Of a stretch of 64,000 nt of DNA, positions 43,366 to 53,554 are shown piece by piece. Position numbers and translations under genes: made by a program. Under the pieces are notes generated by a model, which did not search any database, was not told the origin of the DNA, and saw only the letters and a program-made list of their open reading frames with translations. The stretch's first letter is position 1. Every line of letters starts with the position of its first letter. Origin of the DNA: Leisingera caerulea DSM 24564 (GTDB taxonomy: Bacteria; Pseudomonadota; Alphaproteobacteria; Rhodobacterales; Rhodobacteraceae); assembly GCF_000473325.1 (NCBI RefSeq), contig NZ_KI421514.1, forward strand, positions 190,340 through 254,339, written 5' to 3'.

Positions 43366-46300
43366 ATGACAACCCAATCCAAGCTGCGTTACCGGATTGA
43401 TTCCGGCACCTACGCCGATCAGACCGCCATGCGCGACCAGCTGATTGCCCAAGCCGCCCTGTCCGAGGCCGACCGGGCCAGGATCTGTTCCAGCGCCGCC
43501 GCCCTGGTGCGCGATATCCGCGGCCATTCGGCGCCCGGGCTGATGGAGGTCTTCCTGGCCGAATACGGCCTGTCGACCGAGGAAGGTATCGCCCTGATGT
43601 GCCTGGCCGAAGCACTGCTGCGGGTGCCGGATGCCGACACCATCGACGCGCTGATCGAAGACAAGATCGCGCCGTCCGACTGGGGCAAGCACCTGGGGAA
43701 GTCCACTTCCTCGCTGGTCAACGCCTCCACTTGGGCCTTGATGCTGACCGGCAAGGTGCTGGACGAGGACCGCAGCCCCATCGGCGCCCTGCGCGGCGCC
43801 ATCAAGCGCCTGGGCGAGCCGGTGATCCGCACCGCCGTCAGCCGCGCGATGAAGGAAATGGGCCGCCAGTTCGTGCTGGGCGAAACCATCGAAAGCGCGA
43901 TGAACCGCGCCGCGGGGATGGAAGCCAAGGGCTACACCTATTCCTATGACATGCTGGGCGAGGCCGCCCGGACCGAGGCCGATGCCTCCCGCTACCACCT
44001 GTCCTACTCCAAGGCGATCTCGGCCATTGCCGCCGCCTGCAACAGCGATGACATCCGCAAGAACCCCGGCATCTCGGTGAAACTGTCGGCGCTGCACCCG
44101 CGCTATGAGCTGGCGCATGAAGACAGCGTGATGGAAGCGCTGGTGCCGCGCCTGAAGGCGCTGGCGCTGCTGGCGAAGGCGGCCAAGATGGGTCTGAATG
44201 TCGACGCCGAGGAAGCCGACCGCCTGTCGCTGTCGCTGGAAGTGATCGACGCCGTGGTCTCCGATCCGGCGCTGGCGGGCTGGGACGGCTTTGGCGTCGT
44301 GGTGCAAGCCTACGGGCCCCGGACCGGGCTGGCGATCGACGCGCTGCATGAAATGGCAGAGAAATACAACCGCCGCTTCATGGTACGGCTGGTGAAAGGC
44401 GCCTATTGGGATACCGAAATCAAGCAGGCGCAGGTCGAGGGCGTCGATGGCTTCCCGGTCTTCACCTCCAAGCCGCTGACCGACGTCTCCTATATCTCCA
44501 ACGCCCACAAGCTGCTGGGGCTGACGGACCGGATCTATCCGCAGTTCGCGACCCACAACGCCCATACCGTTGCCGCCATCCTGCACATGGCAGAAGGCAT
44601 GGATAAGGGGCTTTTTGAATTCCAGCGCCTGCACGGCATGGGCGAGACGCTGCACCAGATGGTGCTGGAGCAGAACAAGACCAACTGCAGAATCTACGCA
44701 CCCGTCGGTGCGCACCGCGACCTGCTGGCCTATCTGGTGCGGCGCCTGCTGGAAAACGGCGCCAACAGTTCTTTTGTGAACCAGATCGTGGACGAAAATG
44801 TCCCGCCGGAGGTTGTCGCCGCCGACCCCTTCGACGCGGTGGCCGATATCACCCGCAAAATCCCGACCGGGCCGGAACTCTTCCTGCCTGAACGGATCAA
44901 CTCCAAGGGCTTTGATCTGGGCCACGCGCCGACGCTGGCAAAGATCGAGGAGGCCCGCGCGCCCTGGCGCAGCCGCCAGTGGCAGGCCGGACCGCTGCTG
45001 GCGGGCGACGCCCAGCCGGAGGCCGCCAAGGATGTGACCAGCCCCACCGACCTGAGTGCCGTCGGCACCGTCAGCCAGTGCAGCCCCGAGGATATCGAAT
45101 TGGCTCTGGCGCTGGCCGAGCCCTGGGAGGCCCCGGCGGCGGAACGCGCGGCGATCCTGAACAAGGCTGCGGATCTCTATGAGGAAAACTATGGCGAGCT
45201 GTTCGCCATCCTCGCCCGCGAGGCCGGCAAGACAATTCCCGACGCGGTGGCCGAACTGCGCGAGGCGGTGGATTTCCTGCGCTACTACGCGGCGCGCATT
45301 CCCGATGCGCCGTCTGCGGGCATCTTCTCCTGCATCTCGCCCTGGAACTTCCCGCTGGCAATCTTCACCGGCCAGGTGTCTGCCGCACTGGCCGCGGGCA
45401 ACGCCGTGCTGGCCAAGCCCGCCGACCAGACGCCGCTGATCGCTCACCGCGCCGTGCAGCTGATGCATGAGGCCGGGGTGCCGCGCAGCGCCCTTCAGCT
45501 GGTGCCGGGCCGCGGCAGCGTGGTCGGGGCGGCTATCACCTCTGACCCGCGGGTGAACGGCGTCGCCTTCACCGGCTCCACCGCCACTGCCCTGCGCATC
45601 CGCAAGGCGATGGCCGACAACCTGCAGCCGGGTTCCCCGCTGATTGCGGAGACCGGCGGCCTGAACGCCATGATCGTCGACTCCACCGCGCTGCCGGAAC
45701 AGACCGTGCAATCGGTGATCGAAAGCGCGTTCCAGTCGGCGGGCCAGCGCTGCTCAGCTTTGCGCTGCCTCTACCTGCAGGACGACATCGCCGACACCGT
45801 TCTGAAGATGCTGAAGGGTGCAATGGACTGCCTGCGCCTGGACGATCCGTGGCACCTGTCCACCGACAGCGGCCCGGTGATCGACGAAGGCGCCCGCGCA
45901 GGCATCCTGGCCCACATCGACCAGGCCCGCACCGAGGGCCGGGTGATGAAGGAGCTGATGGCGCCGCAGGGCGGCACTTTTGTGGCGCCCACGATGATCG
46001 AAGTGCCCGGCATCAGCGCGCTGGAGGACGAGATCTTTGGCCCCGTCCTGCATGTGGCACGGTTCAAATCGCACCAGCTGGACCAGGTGATTTCCGACAT
46101 CAATGCAACCGGTTACGGGCTCACCTTCGGGCTGCACACCCGCATTGACGACCGGGTGCAGCATGTCTGCGACCGGGTCCATGCGGGCAACATCTATGTG
46201 AACCGCAACCAGATCGGCGCCATTGTCGGCAGCCAGCCGTTCGGCGGCGAGGGCCTGTCCGGCACCGGCCCCAAGGCCGGCGGCCCCTTCTACCTCAACC

Positions 46301-46779
46301 GCTTCTGCGCGCCCGACCGGCAGCAGGTCAGCGCCGAATGGGACACTGAGACCGCCGCGCTGCCAGGCGCAAGTGGCGTCCCGGCGCAGCCTGTGACCAC
46401 CACCCTGCCCGGCCCGACCGGTGAATCAAACCGCCTGACGGTCTCCGCCCGGCCGCCGCTCCTGTGCATGGGCCCGGGGCCGGAGGCCGCCGCCGAACAG
46501 GCCAAGCAGGTGATCAGCCTCGGCGGCACCGCGATTGAGGCGCATGGCCTTCTGGGGCTGAACCAGTTGGAAACAATTGACGGTATCTCCGGCGTGCTGT
46601 GGTGGGGCGATGAAGCGGCGGGCCGCGACATCGAGCAATGCCTTGCCAAGCGCGATGGCCCGATCATCCCGCTGATCCCCGGCAAGCCCGACCTCGCCCG
46701 CGTCCTGGCTGAGCGCCACGTCTGCGTCGACACCACCGCCTCTGGCGGCAACGCGCAGCTGCTGGGCGGCAACGCCTGA
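43366..46779 (+). CDS. putA: bifunctional proline dehydrogenase / L-glutamate gamma-semialdehyde dehydrogenase
   Basis: This 1137-residue enzyme converts proline to glutamate. The FAD proline dehydrogenase domain lies at about 120-430 ([35 protein letters not shown]). The aldehyde dehydrogenase lies at about 555-1000 with [28 protein letters not shown] ETGGLNA and catalytic Cys796 in AGQRCSALR. It lacks the N-terminal RHH repressor domain of E. coli PutA (1320 residues), which fits a separate PutR. An open frame runs upstream to 42445, but that part is antisense to putR and the TPR gene; ATG 43366 follows GTGGAG. Confidence 0.95.
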   Translation: MTTQSKLRYRIDSGTYADQTAMRDQLIAQAALSEADRARICSSAAALVRDIRGHSAPGLMEVFLAEYGLSTEEGIALMCLAEALLRVPDADTIDALIEDKIAPSDWGKHLGKSTSSLVNASTWALMLTGKVLDEDRSPIGALRGAIKRLGEPVIRTAVSRAMKEMGRQFVLGETIESAMNRAAGMEAKGYTYSYDMLGEAARTEADASRYHLSYSKAISAIAAACNSDDIRKNPGISVKLSALHPRYELAHEDSVMEALVPRLKALALLAKAAKMGLNVDAEEADRLSLSLEVIDAVVSDPALAGWDGFGVVVQAYGPRTGLAIDALHEMAEKYNRRFMVRLVKGAYWDTEIKQAQVEGVDGFPVFTSKPLTDVSYISNAHKLLGLTDRIYPQFATHNAHTVAAILHMAEGMDKGLFEFQRLHGMGETLHQMVLEQNKTNCRIYAPVGAHRDLLAYLVRRLLENGANSSFVNQIVDENVPPEVVAADPFDAVADITRKIPTGPELFLPERINSKGFDLGHAPTLAKIEEARAPWRSRQWQAGPLLAGDAQPEAAKDVTSPTDLSAVGTVSQCSPEDIELALALAEPWEAPAAERAAILNKAADLYEENYGELFAILAREAGKTIPDAVAELREAVDFLRYYAARIPDAPSAGIFSCISPWNFPLAIFTGQVSAALAAGNAVLAKPADQTPLIAHRAVQLMHEAGVPRSALQLVPGRGSVVGAAITSDPRVNGVAFTGSTATALRIRKAMADNLQPGSPLIAETGGLNAMIVDSTALPEQTVQSVIESAFQSAGQRCSALRCLYLQDDIADTVLKMLKGAMDCLRLDDPWHLSTDSGPVIDEGARAGILAHIDQARTEGRVMKELMAPQGGTFVAPTMIEVPGISALEDEIFGPVLHVARFKSHQLDQVISDINATGYGLTFGLHTRIDDRVQHVCDRVHAGNIYVNRNQIGAIVGSQPFGGEGLSGTGPKAGGPFYLNRFCAPDRQQVSAEWDTETAALPGASGVPAQPVTTTLPGPTGESNRLTVSARPPLLCMGPGPEAAAEQAKQVISLGGTAIEAHGLLGLNQLETIDGISGVLWWGDEAAGRDIEQCLAKRDGPIIPLIPGKPDLARVLAERHVCVDTTASGGNAQLLGGNA

Positions 46780-46800
46780 GCTATCGGCGCTAAGCACTTG

Positions 46801-46826
46801 ACGCTGGGCCATTTCCGGCCCAGCGT
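46801..46826 (+). terminator. hairpin between putA and rhomboid
   Basis: A perfect 10-bp stem (ACGCTGGGCC / GGCCCAGCGT) with an ATTTCC loop ends only six bases before the rhomboid ATG. No T-run follows. It may end putA transcripts or affect rhomboid translation. Confidence 0.55.
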
Positions 46827-46832
46827 TCCCCC

Positions 46833-47603
46833 ATGTTTCCGATCCGCGATCACAACCCGTCCGGCCGCAGGCCCTTTGTCGTCTATGCGCTGATTGCCGC
46901 AAACGTCCTGGCCTATATCTACTACACCGCCAGCTATGCCTCGCCGCGTGCGCTGGCCTATTTCTATGACGCCTATGCAATCGTTCCGGCCGAGATTATC
47001 CATGGCTACGGGTTCGAAACGCTCTTCACCTCCCTGTTCATCCATGGCGGTCTGATGCATCTGGGCGGCAACATGCTGTTCCTGTGGATCTTCGGCGACA
47101 ACCTGGAGGAGGAGATGGGCCACCTCCCCTTCCTGCTGTTCTACCTTCTCAGCGGCTTTGGCGCCGGGCTGATCCATGTGATGTCCGCGCCCGGGTCCAT
47201 GGTGCCCACGGTTGGCGCCTCCGGAGCCATTGCCGGCGTCATGGGCGGCTACCTGCTGATGTTCCCAAGGGCGCGCGTCGATATCCTGCTGATCCTGATC
47301 GTCTACTTCCGCATCTTCACCATCCCCGCCTTTGTCATGCTGGGCGTGTGGCTGGCGATGCAGTTTTTCGGGGGCCTCGGCTCTGATCCCAACCAGGGCG
47401 GCGTCGCCTATTGGGCCCATGCCGGCGGCTTTGCGGTGGGTCTGATCCTGTGCCTGCCCCTATGGCTGCGCCGCGGCGGCCCGGCGTTCTGGAACCGCAC
47501 CCATGGCACCCCGCCGCATCCGGAGAGCGCGTACGAATATTCTGCCAGCCGCATCCCCAAGCTGCCGCGCAAGAAGCGCAATCCGGGCCCTTGGGGGAAG
47601 TGA
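46833..47603 (+). CDS. rhomboid family intramembrane serine protease
   Basis: This 256-residue membrane protein has about six hydrophobic helices. The active Ser is in GASGAIAGVMGGYL (about 130) and the catalytic His in WAHAGGFAVG (about 192). The N-terminus MFPIRDHNPSGRRPFVVYALI is typical of the bacterial subfamily. No Shine-Dalgarno precedes the ATG (only CGTTCCCCC), and a stem-loop sits directly upstream, so translation may be leaderless or depend on structure. Confidence 0.88.
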   Translation: MFPIRDHNPSGRRPFVVYALIAANVLAYIYYTASYASPRALAYFYDAYAIVPAEIIHGYGFETLFTSLFIHGGLMHLGGNMLFLWIFGDNLEEEMGHLPFLLFYLLSGFGAGLIHVMSAPGSMVPTVGASGAIAGVMGGYLLMFPRARVDILLILIVYFRIFTIPAFVMLGVWLAMQFFGGLGSDPNQGGVAYWAHAGGFAVGLILCLPLWLRRGGPAFWNRTHGTPPHPESAYEYSASRIPKLPRKKRNPGPWGK

Positions 47604-47805
47604 AACAGCGCCTGGCTTGATGCCACGAGGTTTGAAAGAGGCGGCCTGCGCCACTGTCGGAACAAGCTACTGGTAAACACGCAGGCCGCCGCCCCGACGG
47701 GCATCGGGGCAAGTAAATGGTAGAGCTGCCCCTATGGATTTTGCGGGGAATTATTTGCGGGATAACTCAACCTTGCGCCGCATATGAACCAGAAAGGAAC
47801 TTTGA

Positions 47806-48183
47806 ATGGCCCATCTGAAAGCCACCTGCCACTGCGGCGCCGTTGAGATCGAGGCGGAGTTTCCCGAGGGCCTCGCATCGGCCGCGCGCTGCGACTGTTC
47901 CTTCTGCCGCCGCCGCGGGGCGGCTGCCGTCACCGCCCTGACCGCCAGCCTGAAGGTGCTGAAAGGCGCCGGAAACCTCAGCCTCTACACCTGGGGCAGC
48001 CATACCGCGAAGCACTATTTCTGCAGGACCTGCGGTATCTACACTCACCACCAGCGCCGCTCCGATCCCAAGGAATGCGGCGTCAACCTGGGCTGTATCG
48101 AAGGCGCCAATCCGCGCACGCATCCGGAGACCTATGGCGAGATCCCCTGGAACGACGGGGTGAACCATCCGTCGGACCAATAA
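47806..48183 (+). CDS. GFA family protein
   Basis: This 125-residue protein carries the zinc pattern of the GFA/CENP-V fold: CHCGAV (8-13), CDCSFCRRR (29-37) and CRTCG (about 71-75). It differs from the family member at 24156 in the spacing and in the C-terminal NLGCIEGANPRTHPET. Function unproven. Followed by the 66-bp repeat copy. Confidence 0.85.
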   Translation: MAHLKATCHCGAVEIEAEFPEGLASAARCDCSFCRRRGAAAVTALTASLKVLKGAGNLSLYTWGSHTAKHYFCRTCGIYTHHQRRSDPKECGVNLGCIEGANPRTHPETYGEIPWNDGVNHPSDQ

Positions 48184-48206
48184 CTCTTCCGCCTGGCCGA
48201 TAGGCC

Positions 48207-48272
48207 GGGCAGCGCCCGTCCGCCCCCATGGGCGGGCGCTTCGCTTCCACCCGCGGACGGGCACTGCCCTCA
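48207..48272. repeat. 66-bp dispersed palindromic repeat, copy 2
   Basis: 62/66 identical to 36006-36071; the four differences are single-base. Outer arms GGGCAG / CTGCCC and inner GCCCGTCCGC / GCGGACGGGC pair. A half copy of the GAGTATTT-type end (GGAAAAATACTCTCC) follows directly at about 48277-48291. Confidence 0.8.
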
Positions 48273-48348
48273 TCGTGGAAAAATACTCTCCGCAACAAAA
48301 AACGCGGCACAGTGGCCGCGCTTAAAAGTCTCATTTTCTCAGGCCGGT

Positions 48349-49134
48349 TCAGCCGCGGATCACCTTGGCGAAGTTCTCAAAGATCGGCTCGTTCGAGCAG
48401 ACAACAGAGCCGCTGTCGATGATGCCCGCATCCGGGTCGATCGCCTCGGCCAGACCGCCGGCCTCTTTCACGATGATGATGCCTGCGGCCAGGTCCCAAG
48501 AGTTCAGGCGGCGCTCCCAGAAGCCCTCGTAACGGCCTGCCGCCACATAGGCCATGTCCAGCGCGGCAGAGCCCCAGCGGCGCACGCCGGCGCAGGCGGG
48601 CATCAGGCGGGCCAGATCCTGCAGCGTCAGCGGCAGGTCGGCGCGGCCGCCGAACGGCACGCCGGTGGCAAAGATTGACTCAATCATCCGGTGGCGGCCC
48701 GACACGCGAATACGGGTGTCGTTCATCCAGGCACCGGCACCCTTCTCGGCAAAGAACATCTCATCCTTGGCGGCGTCATAGACCACGCCGGCGACGATCT
48801 TGCCCTTGTGCTCCAGCGCGATGGAGATCGCCCAGTGCGGCAGCCCGTGCAGGAAGTTGGTGGTGCCGTCCAGCGGGTCGACGATCCAGCGGCGGGTCGG
48901 GTCTTCACCTTCGATCTCGCCGCCCTCTTCCGCGATCCAGCCATAGGTCGGGCGGGCGTTGCGCAGCTCTTCCTTGATGATCTTCTCGGCAGCGATGTCA
49001 GCCTTGGAAACAAAGTCGCCCGCGCCTTTCATCGACACCTGCAGGTTTTCCACCTCGCGGAAGTCTTTCACCAGGGAACGGCCGGCCTTTCGGGCGGCTT
49101 TGATCATCACATTGAGGTTTGCGCTGCCAATCAT
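48349..49134 (-). CDS. suhB: inositol monophosphatase family protein
   Basis: This 261-residue Mg-dependent phosphatase has motif A WIVDPLDGTTNFLHG (about 84-98, metal-binding Asp residues) and motif B WDLAAGIIIVKEAGG (about 210-224). It resembles SuhB/IMPase; substrate may be inositol phosphate or a related sugar phosphate, and SuhB may also act in rRNA antitermination. Divergent from the oxidoreductase gene. Confidence 0.92.
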   Translation of the reverse strand: MIGSANLNVMIKAARKAGRSLVKDFREVENLQVSMKGAGDFVSKADIAAEKIIKEELRNARPTYGWIAEEGGEIEGEDPTRRWIVDPLDGTTNFLHGLPHWAISIALEHKGKIVAGVVYDAAKDEMFFAEKGAGAWMNDTRIRVSGRHRMIESIFATGVPFGGRADLPLTLQDLARLMPACAGVRRWGSAALDMAYVAAGRYEGFWERRLNSWDLAAGIIIVKEAGGLAEAIDPDAGIIDSGSVVCSNEPIFENFAKVIRG

Positions 49135-49324
49135 GTCTGCAGAATCCTGTCACGTCGGGGAGATGCCGGGTCAAACCGTGCCTATACGCCCCCTGCCCCC
49201 GATTGCCAAGGGGCTTTGCCGGCAAGAGGGCAGCCGCTCTGACGCGCGGTTACGGCCCGGTAAGCGGTTGAATTCCGCTCCTGTGGGGCCCAGTCTCAAC
49301 AGCAGCAATGACAGGAGAACTCCC

Positions 49325-50344
49325 ATGCCCGACCAGATGCAGCGTATCGTGCTGGCCAGCCGCCCCGAAGGCCAGGCCAGCGAGGAAAATTTTCGCCTGG
49401 AGAGCGTGGACATGCCCCAGCCGGAAGAGGGCGAAGTGCTTGTAAGGGTTCACTATATGTCGCTGGACCCCTACATGCGCGGACGCATGAACGCGGGCAA
49501 ATCCTATGCCGATCCGGTTGAAATCGGCGAAACCATGACCGCAGGCGGCGTGGGCGAGGTGATTGCCTCCAACAGCCCGGATTTCCAGCCCGGCGACTTT
49601 GCGCTTGGCGCGTTCGGCTGGGCCAGCCACGCCTGCGCGCAGGGCTCCGACATCCGCAAGCTGGACCCGGATATGGCGCCGCTCACAACCGCGCTTGGCG
49701 CTCTGGGCATGCCGGGGTTTACCGCCTGGCATGGCTTGGACGCCTATGGCCGCCCGCAGGCGGGCGAAACCCTGGTGGTTGCCGCCGCCACCGGCCCGGT
49801 CGGCTCGATGGTGGGACAGCTCGCAAAACAGAAGGGCCTGCGGGTGGTGGGCATCGCCGGCGGTGCCGACAAATGCAAGCTGGCGGTGGACACCTTCGGC
49901 TTTGACGCCTGCCTCGACCACCGCGCCTATGCCAGTGCCGAAGGCTTGAACGAGGCGCTGGCGGCGGAATGCCCCGACGGTATCGACATCTATTACGAAA
50001 ACGTCGGCGGCAAGGTGCTGGAGGCGGTGCTGCCGCTGATGAACAACTTCGGCCGCATCCCGGTCTGCGGCATGATCGCCTGGTACAACAGCGCTGAAAC
50101 CGACCTGACTGCGCCCGCGATCTGGCGGTCGGTGCTGACCAAGTTCCTGTCCGTGAACGGCTTCATCATCTTCAACCACTACGACCGTTACGGCGATTTC
50201 CTGGGCGAAGTGGGCCCCGGGATCGCCAGCGGTGACATCAAGTATCTGGAGGATATCGCCGAGGGGCTGGAAAACGCCCCCCGGACCTTCCTGTCGATGA
50301 TGCAGGGCGGCAATACCGGCAAGCAGATCGTCAAGCTGGTCTGA
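49325..50344 (+). CDS. NADP-dependent oxidoreductase (MDR, leukotriene B4 dehydrogenase-like)
   Basis: This 339-residue zinc-free medium-chain reductase has SLDPYMRGRMNAGKSYADPV at the N-terminal half and the Rossmann site VVAAATGPVGSMVGQLAK (about 153-170). Signature YYENVGG is that of the CurA/LTB4DH branch, which reduces enones and alkenals with NADPH. ATG 49325 follows ACAGGAGAA. The frame is open from 48959 but that part overlaps suhB antisense. Confidence 0.9.
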   Translation: MPDQMQRIVLASRPEGQASEENFRLESVDMPQPEEGEVLVRVHYMSLDPYMRGRMNAGKSYADPVEIGETMTAGGVGEVIASNSPDFQPGDFALGAFGWASHACAQGSDIRKLDPDMAPLTTALGALGMPGFTAWHGLDAYGRPQAGETLVVAAATGPVGSMVGQLAKQKGLRVVGIAGGADKCKLAVDTFGFDACLDHRAYASAEGLNEALAAECPDGIDIYYENVGGKVLEAVLPLMNNFGRIPVCGMIAWYNSAETDLTAPAIWRSVLTKFLSVNGFIIFNHYDRYGDFLGEVGPGIASGDIKYLEDIAEGLENAPRTFLSMMQGGNTGKQIVKLV

Positions 50345-50440
50345 GCCGCGTGCCGGCACCTGCCGGATCACGCAACCGCGCGGAGCGGGCACAGGCGCCG
50401 GACCGGCGCAGGCCGTTCCGCGCCTCTCCGGCGGCAGTAT

Positions 50441-51346
50441 CTATTGATGCTGCAGCTTGCGCGCCTCGACCTTGGCCAGACGGATCAGTTCCTGCATGAA
50501 GGGTTTCCCGCGGTCCTCGGTCCGGATTGCCGCGTAAAGGCTGCGGGTGATGCCTGATTTGGTCAGCGGCCGGGTCACGTAATCGGAGGAGTATTTCACC
50601 TCCCGCACCACCCAGTCCGGCAGCACGGAAACCCCGCGGTTGGAGGCGACCAGCAAGAGGATCACCGCCGTCAGCTCCACCTGCCGAATCGAGGCGGGCT
50701 CCACACCGGCGGGAATCAGCAGCTGGCTGAACACATCCAGCCGGGTCTTGTCCACCGGGTAGGTGATCAGGTTCTGACCGATGAAATCCTCTGCCTCCAC
50801 ATAGGGTTTCGCGGCCAGCGGATGCTGCGCCGAAGCGACAAAGACAGGATTGTAGTCAAACAGCTCGATGAACTCGACGCCGTTGATGTCTTCCGGATCG
50901 GAAGAAACCACCAGATCCACTTCTTCTTTCACCAGCGCAGGCAAAGCGTCAAAGGCCAGCCCTGGCCGGATATCCACATCCACATCGCCCCAGTTCTTGC
51001 GAAAGCCCTCCAGCACCGGGAACAGCCATTCAAAACAGGCGTGGCATTCGATGGCGATGTGCATGCGGCCCGTGTTGCCGTCGCGCAGAGAGGAGAATTC
51101 TGCTTGCGCGGCCTCCACTTGCGGCAACACCTGGTCCGCCAGGCGCAACAGCCGCAGGCCCGCGGGGGACAGCTTCATCGGCTTGGAGCGGCGGATGAAC
51201 AGCTCCACTCCGGCCTGATCCTCCAGCCCCTTCACCTGATGGCTCAGCGCGCTTTGAGTAATGTTCAGTTGCTCGGCAGCCCGGGCCAGACCGCCGGCCT
51301 CATGGATGGCCTTGATGGTGCGGAGGTGGCGGAATTCTATATGCAT
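50441..51346 (-). CDS. metR: LysR family regulator, MetR-like
   Basis: This 301-residue regulator has the N-terminal HTH (LARAAEQLNITQSALSHQVKGL, about 19-40), and a long effector domain. The N-terminal IEFRHLRTIKAI and its divergence from metF, with 98 bases between the starts, match MetR, which uses homocysteine as co-effector. A MetR-like dyad TGAAATTGTCTCA lies between them (51381-51393). Confidence 0.85.
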   Translation of the reverse strand: MHIEFRHLRTIKAIHEAGGLARAAEQLNITQSALSHQVKGLEDQAGVELFIRRSKPMKLSPAGLRLLRLADQVLPQVEAAQAEFSSLRDGNTGRMHIAIECHACFEWLFPVLEGFRKNWGDVDVDIRPGLAFDALPALVKEEVDLVVSSDPEDINGVEFIELFDYNPVFVASAQHPLAAKPYVEAEDFIGQNLITYPVDKTRLDVFSQLLIPAGVEPASIRQVELTAVILLLVASNRGVSVLPDWVVREVKYSSDYVTRPLTKSGITRSLYAAIRTEDRGKPFMQELIRLAKVEARKLQHQ

Positions 51347-51380
51347 CCTATCAGATCGCTCATGTTAATCTTGAGTATTA

Positions 51381-51393
51381 TGAAATTGTCTCA
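51381..51393. promoter_or_regulatory. candidate MetR site
   Basis: TGAAATTGTCTCA fits the MetR pattern TGAA-N5-TTCA with one mismatch (CTCA for TTCA). It lies between the divergent metR and metF genes, 52-64 bases upstream of the metF start. Confidence 0.4.
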
Positions 51394-51444
51394 CAATGCT
51401 GCGCGTGCAACAAGGGCAGACATAAACCTAGCGAGAGACCTGAG

Positions 51445-52314
51445 ATGACGACGCCCAAGATTTCCTTCGAATTCTTTCCGCCGAAAAATCTCGAAGCCTC
51501 CTTCCGGCTTTGGGACACCGTGCAGGTCCTCGCCCCGATGGATCCGCGTTTTGTTTCTGTGACCTATGGCGCAGGCGGCACCACCCGCACGCTGACCCGC
51601 GATGCGGTGGACACCTTGCACAATTCCTCCGGCCTGAATGTGGCTGCGCACCTGACCTGCGTGAATGCCTCCAAGGCGGAAACGCTGGAGATCGCAGACC
51701 AGTTTGCCGAGGCTGGCGTGACCGAGATCGTCGCCCTGCGCGGCGACCCGCCCAAGGGCGAGGGCAAGTTCACGCCGCACCCCGAAGGCTTTGCCGACTC
51801 GGTGGAGCTGATCAAGGGTCTGGCGGCACGCGGCGGCTTCACCATCCGCGTTGGCGCCTACCCGGACTGCCACCCGGAGGCTGCCAGCCAGGACGCCAAT
51901 GTGGAATGGCTGAAGCGCAAGCTGGATGCCGGCGCTGATGAGGCACTGACCCAGTTCTTCTTTGAGGCGGAAACCTTCTTCCGCTTCCGCGACGCCTGCG
52001 AAAAGGCGGGGATCGACGGCAGCAAGCTGACGCCCGGCATCCTGCCGATCGAAAATTGGAAAGGCGCCCGGAATTTCGCCAAGCGCTGCGGCACCGTCAT
52101 CCCGGATTGGGTCGAAAACGCCTTTGACAAGGCGCTGCGCGACGGCCGCGAAGACCTGCTGGCGACCGCGCTGTGCACCGAGTTGTGCTCGGACCTGCTG
52201 GAGGGCGGCGTCGACAAGCTGCATTTCTACACGCTGAACCGGCCGGAACTGACCCGCGACGTCTGCTTTGCCCTGGGCGTCACTCCCAAGGTCGCGCTGG
52301 AGAACGTGGCGTAA
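51445..52314 (+). CDS. metF: methylenetetrahydrofolate reductase
   Basis: This 289-residue flavoenzyme reduces 5,10-methylene- to 5-methyltetrahydrofolate for methionine synthesis. The N-terminal SFEFFPPKN and the barrel segment FVSVTYGAGG, VAHLTC-type AAHLTCVNAS and LRGDPPKGEG are the usual FAD and folate-binding parts. Length matches (E. coli 296). It shares its regulatory gap with metR. Confidence 0.95.
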   Translation: MTTPKISFEFFPPKNLEASFRLWDTVQVLAPMDPRFVSVTYGAGGTTRTLTRDAVDTLHNSSGLNVAAHLTCVNASKAETLEIADQFAEAGVTEIVALRGDPPKGEGKFTPHPEGFADSVELIKGLAARGGFTIRVGAYPDCHPEAASQDANVEWLKRKLDAGADEALTQFFFEAETFFRFRDACEKAGIDGSKLTPGILPIENWKGARNFAKRCGTVIPDWVENAFDKALRDGREDLLATALCTELCSDLLEGGVDKLHFYTLNRPELTRDVCFALGVTPKVALENVA

Positions 52315-52378
52315 GCCTTGCAGGCCCTGGCGTGCGGTTTCTAATGCGGGGAACACCCCTGCCAAGGACCCGCGCGCC

Positions 52379-52858
52379 ATGTTCTACGCCAAACAGCCCT
52401 CCGACCTGCTGACGATAGAGCAGATTGCCCGGATCTCCGGCCTCGATTTCATGCAAGGCATTCTGGAGGGCCGCCTGCCCGGCCCGCCGATTGCCAAGAC
52501 GCTGGGGTATTACCTGCACGCGGTCGAAGAAGGCAGGGTCGTGTTCCGCGGCACCCCCGAATTCCACGTCACCAACCCGATGGGCACCGTGCATGGCGGC
52601 TGGTACGGCACGCTGCTGGACAGCGCCATGGCCTGCGCAGTGATGACCAAGGTGCCGCTGGGGTCGGTCTACACAACGCTGGAATTCAAGATCAACATCC
52701 TGCGGCCGATCCCGCTGGGCACACTGATCGGCTGCACCGGCACCGTCGACCATGCGGGCCGCTCCACCGGCGTGGCGCATGGTGAGCTTCGCGGGGTCGA
52801 AGACGGTCGGCTTTACGCAACCGGGTCCACCACCTGCATTGTGATGAAAATTGCCTGA
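52379..52858 (+). CDS. PaaI family thioesterase
   Basis: This 159-residue hot-dog-fold thioesterase has the catalytic signature NPMGTVHGGWYGTLLDSAMA (about 63-82). The family hydrolyses phenylacetyl-CoA or other aromatic acyl-CoAs; substrate unknown. ATG 52379 is preferred; the frame is open from 52268, over metF's 3' end. It follows metF by 64 bases. Confidence 0.88.
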   Translation: MFYAKQPSDLLTIEQIARISGLDFMQGILEGRLPGPPIAKTLGYYLHAVEEGRVVFRGTPEFHVTNPMGTVHGGWYGTLLDSAMACAVMTKVPLGSVYTTLEFKINILRPIPLGTLIGCTGTVDHAGRSTGVAHGELRGVEDGRLYATGSTTCIVMKIA

Positions 52859-52951
52859 AACGGGTTGCAGGGTTTTGCCCCACGCCTTGCCAGCCGCCTT
52901 TTTCCAATTATCTTCAAGGCAGTAAACTGACAAGCAGCGGAAGGGCCGACC

Positions 52952-53467
52952 ATGGCGCCAACCTCACTCGCGCGGGCTGCCACCGCCCGCATTCAAGTCC
53001 TGGCCCCCGCCGCGGAACTGGATTTCCTGGATACGCAATCCATTGTCCTGCCGGTGCAGATCACCCCGCTGGAGGCCTGGACCCTGATGCACGCCCGGCC
53101 GCTGCCGGGCCTGAAACTGGCGTTCAAACTGCGCGACGCGGTATCCGCGTGTTTCGGCGTCAAACGCATCGGCGGCATTTCCAGCAAGCCGCACACAGAC
53201 GTGCAGACCGGTGACAAGCTGGATTTCTTCCTGGTGGAGGCCGTGTCGGACACACTCCTGACTCTGACCGTGCGGGACAGGCATCTGGACGTGATGACCT
53301 GCCTGTCCAGCAGCAACGGCATTCTGTCCGTGACCTCATCCGTCAAGACACACAACATGTTCGGCCGGGCTTACATGATCCCGGTCCGGCCCGCCCACAA
53401 GCTGATCGTCGCCATGTCGCTGAAACGCCTGCGCCAGGCGCTGGAGCAGCGCAGCGCCACGGGCTGA
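52952..53467 (+). CDS. DUF2867 domain protein
   Basis: This 171-residue soluble protein fits the DUF2867 pattern, notably GRAYMIPVRPAHKLIVAMSL near the C-terminus (residues 135-154). The DUF is usually attached to SDR proteins or stands alone, with no known activity. Single gene. Confidence 0.75.
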   Translation: MAPTSLARAATARIQVLAPAAELDFLDTQSIVLPVQITPLEAWTLMHARPLPGLKLAFKLRDAVSACFGVKRIGGISSKPHTDVQTGDKLDFFLVEAVSDTLLTLTVRDRHLDVMTCLSSSNGILSVTSSVKTHNMFGRAYMIPVRPAHKLIVAMSLKRLRQALEQRSATG

Positions 53468-53535
53468 CGGCATCACGATTGGCCGCTTCTGGCCGGACCG
53501 GCGGCACAAACACCTTCTAAAAGCGCTGGGAAACA

Positions 53536-53553
53536 GCTGAGCCCCCGCTCAGC
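53536..53553 (-). terminator. hairpin downstream of the DUF2235 gene
   Basis: A perfect 7-bp stem (GCTGAGC / GCTCAGC) with a CCCC loop sits right after the DUF2235 stop, in the gap to the convergent DUF2867 gene. No T-run follows on either strand. Confidence 0.45.
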
Positions 53554-53554
53554 C

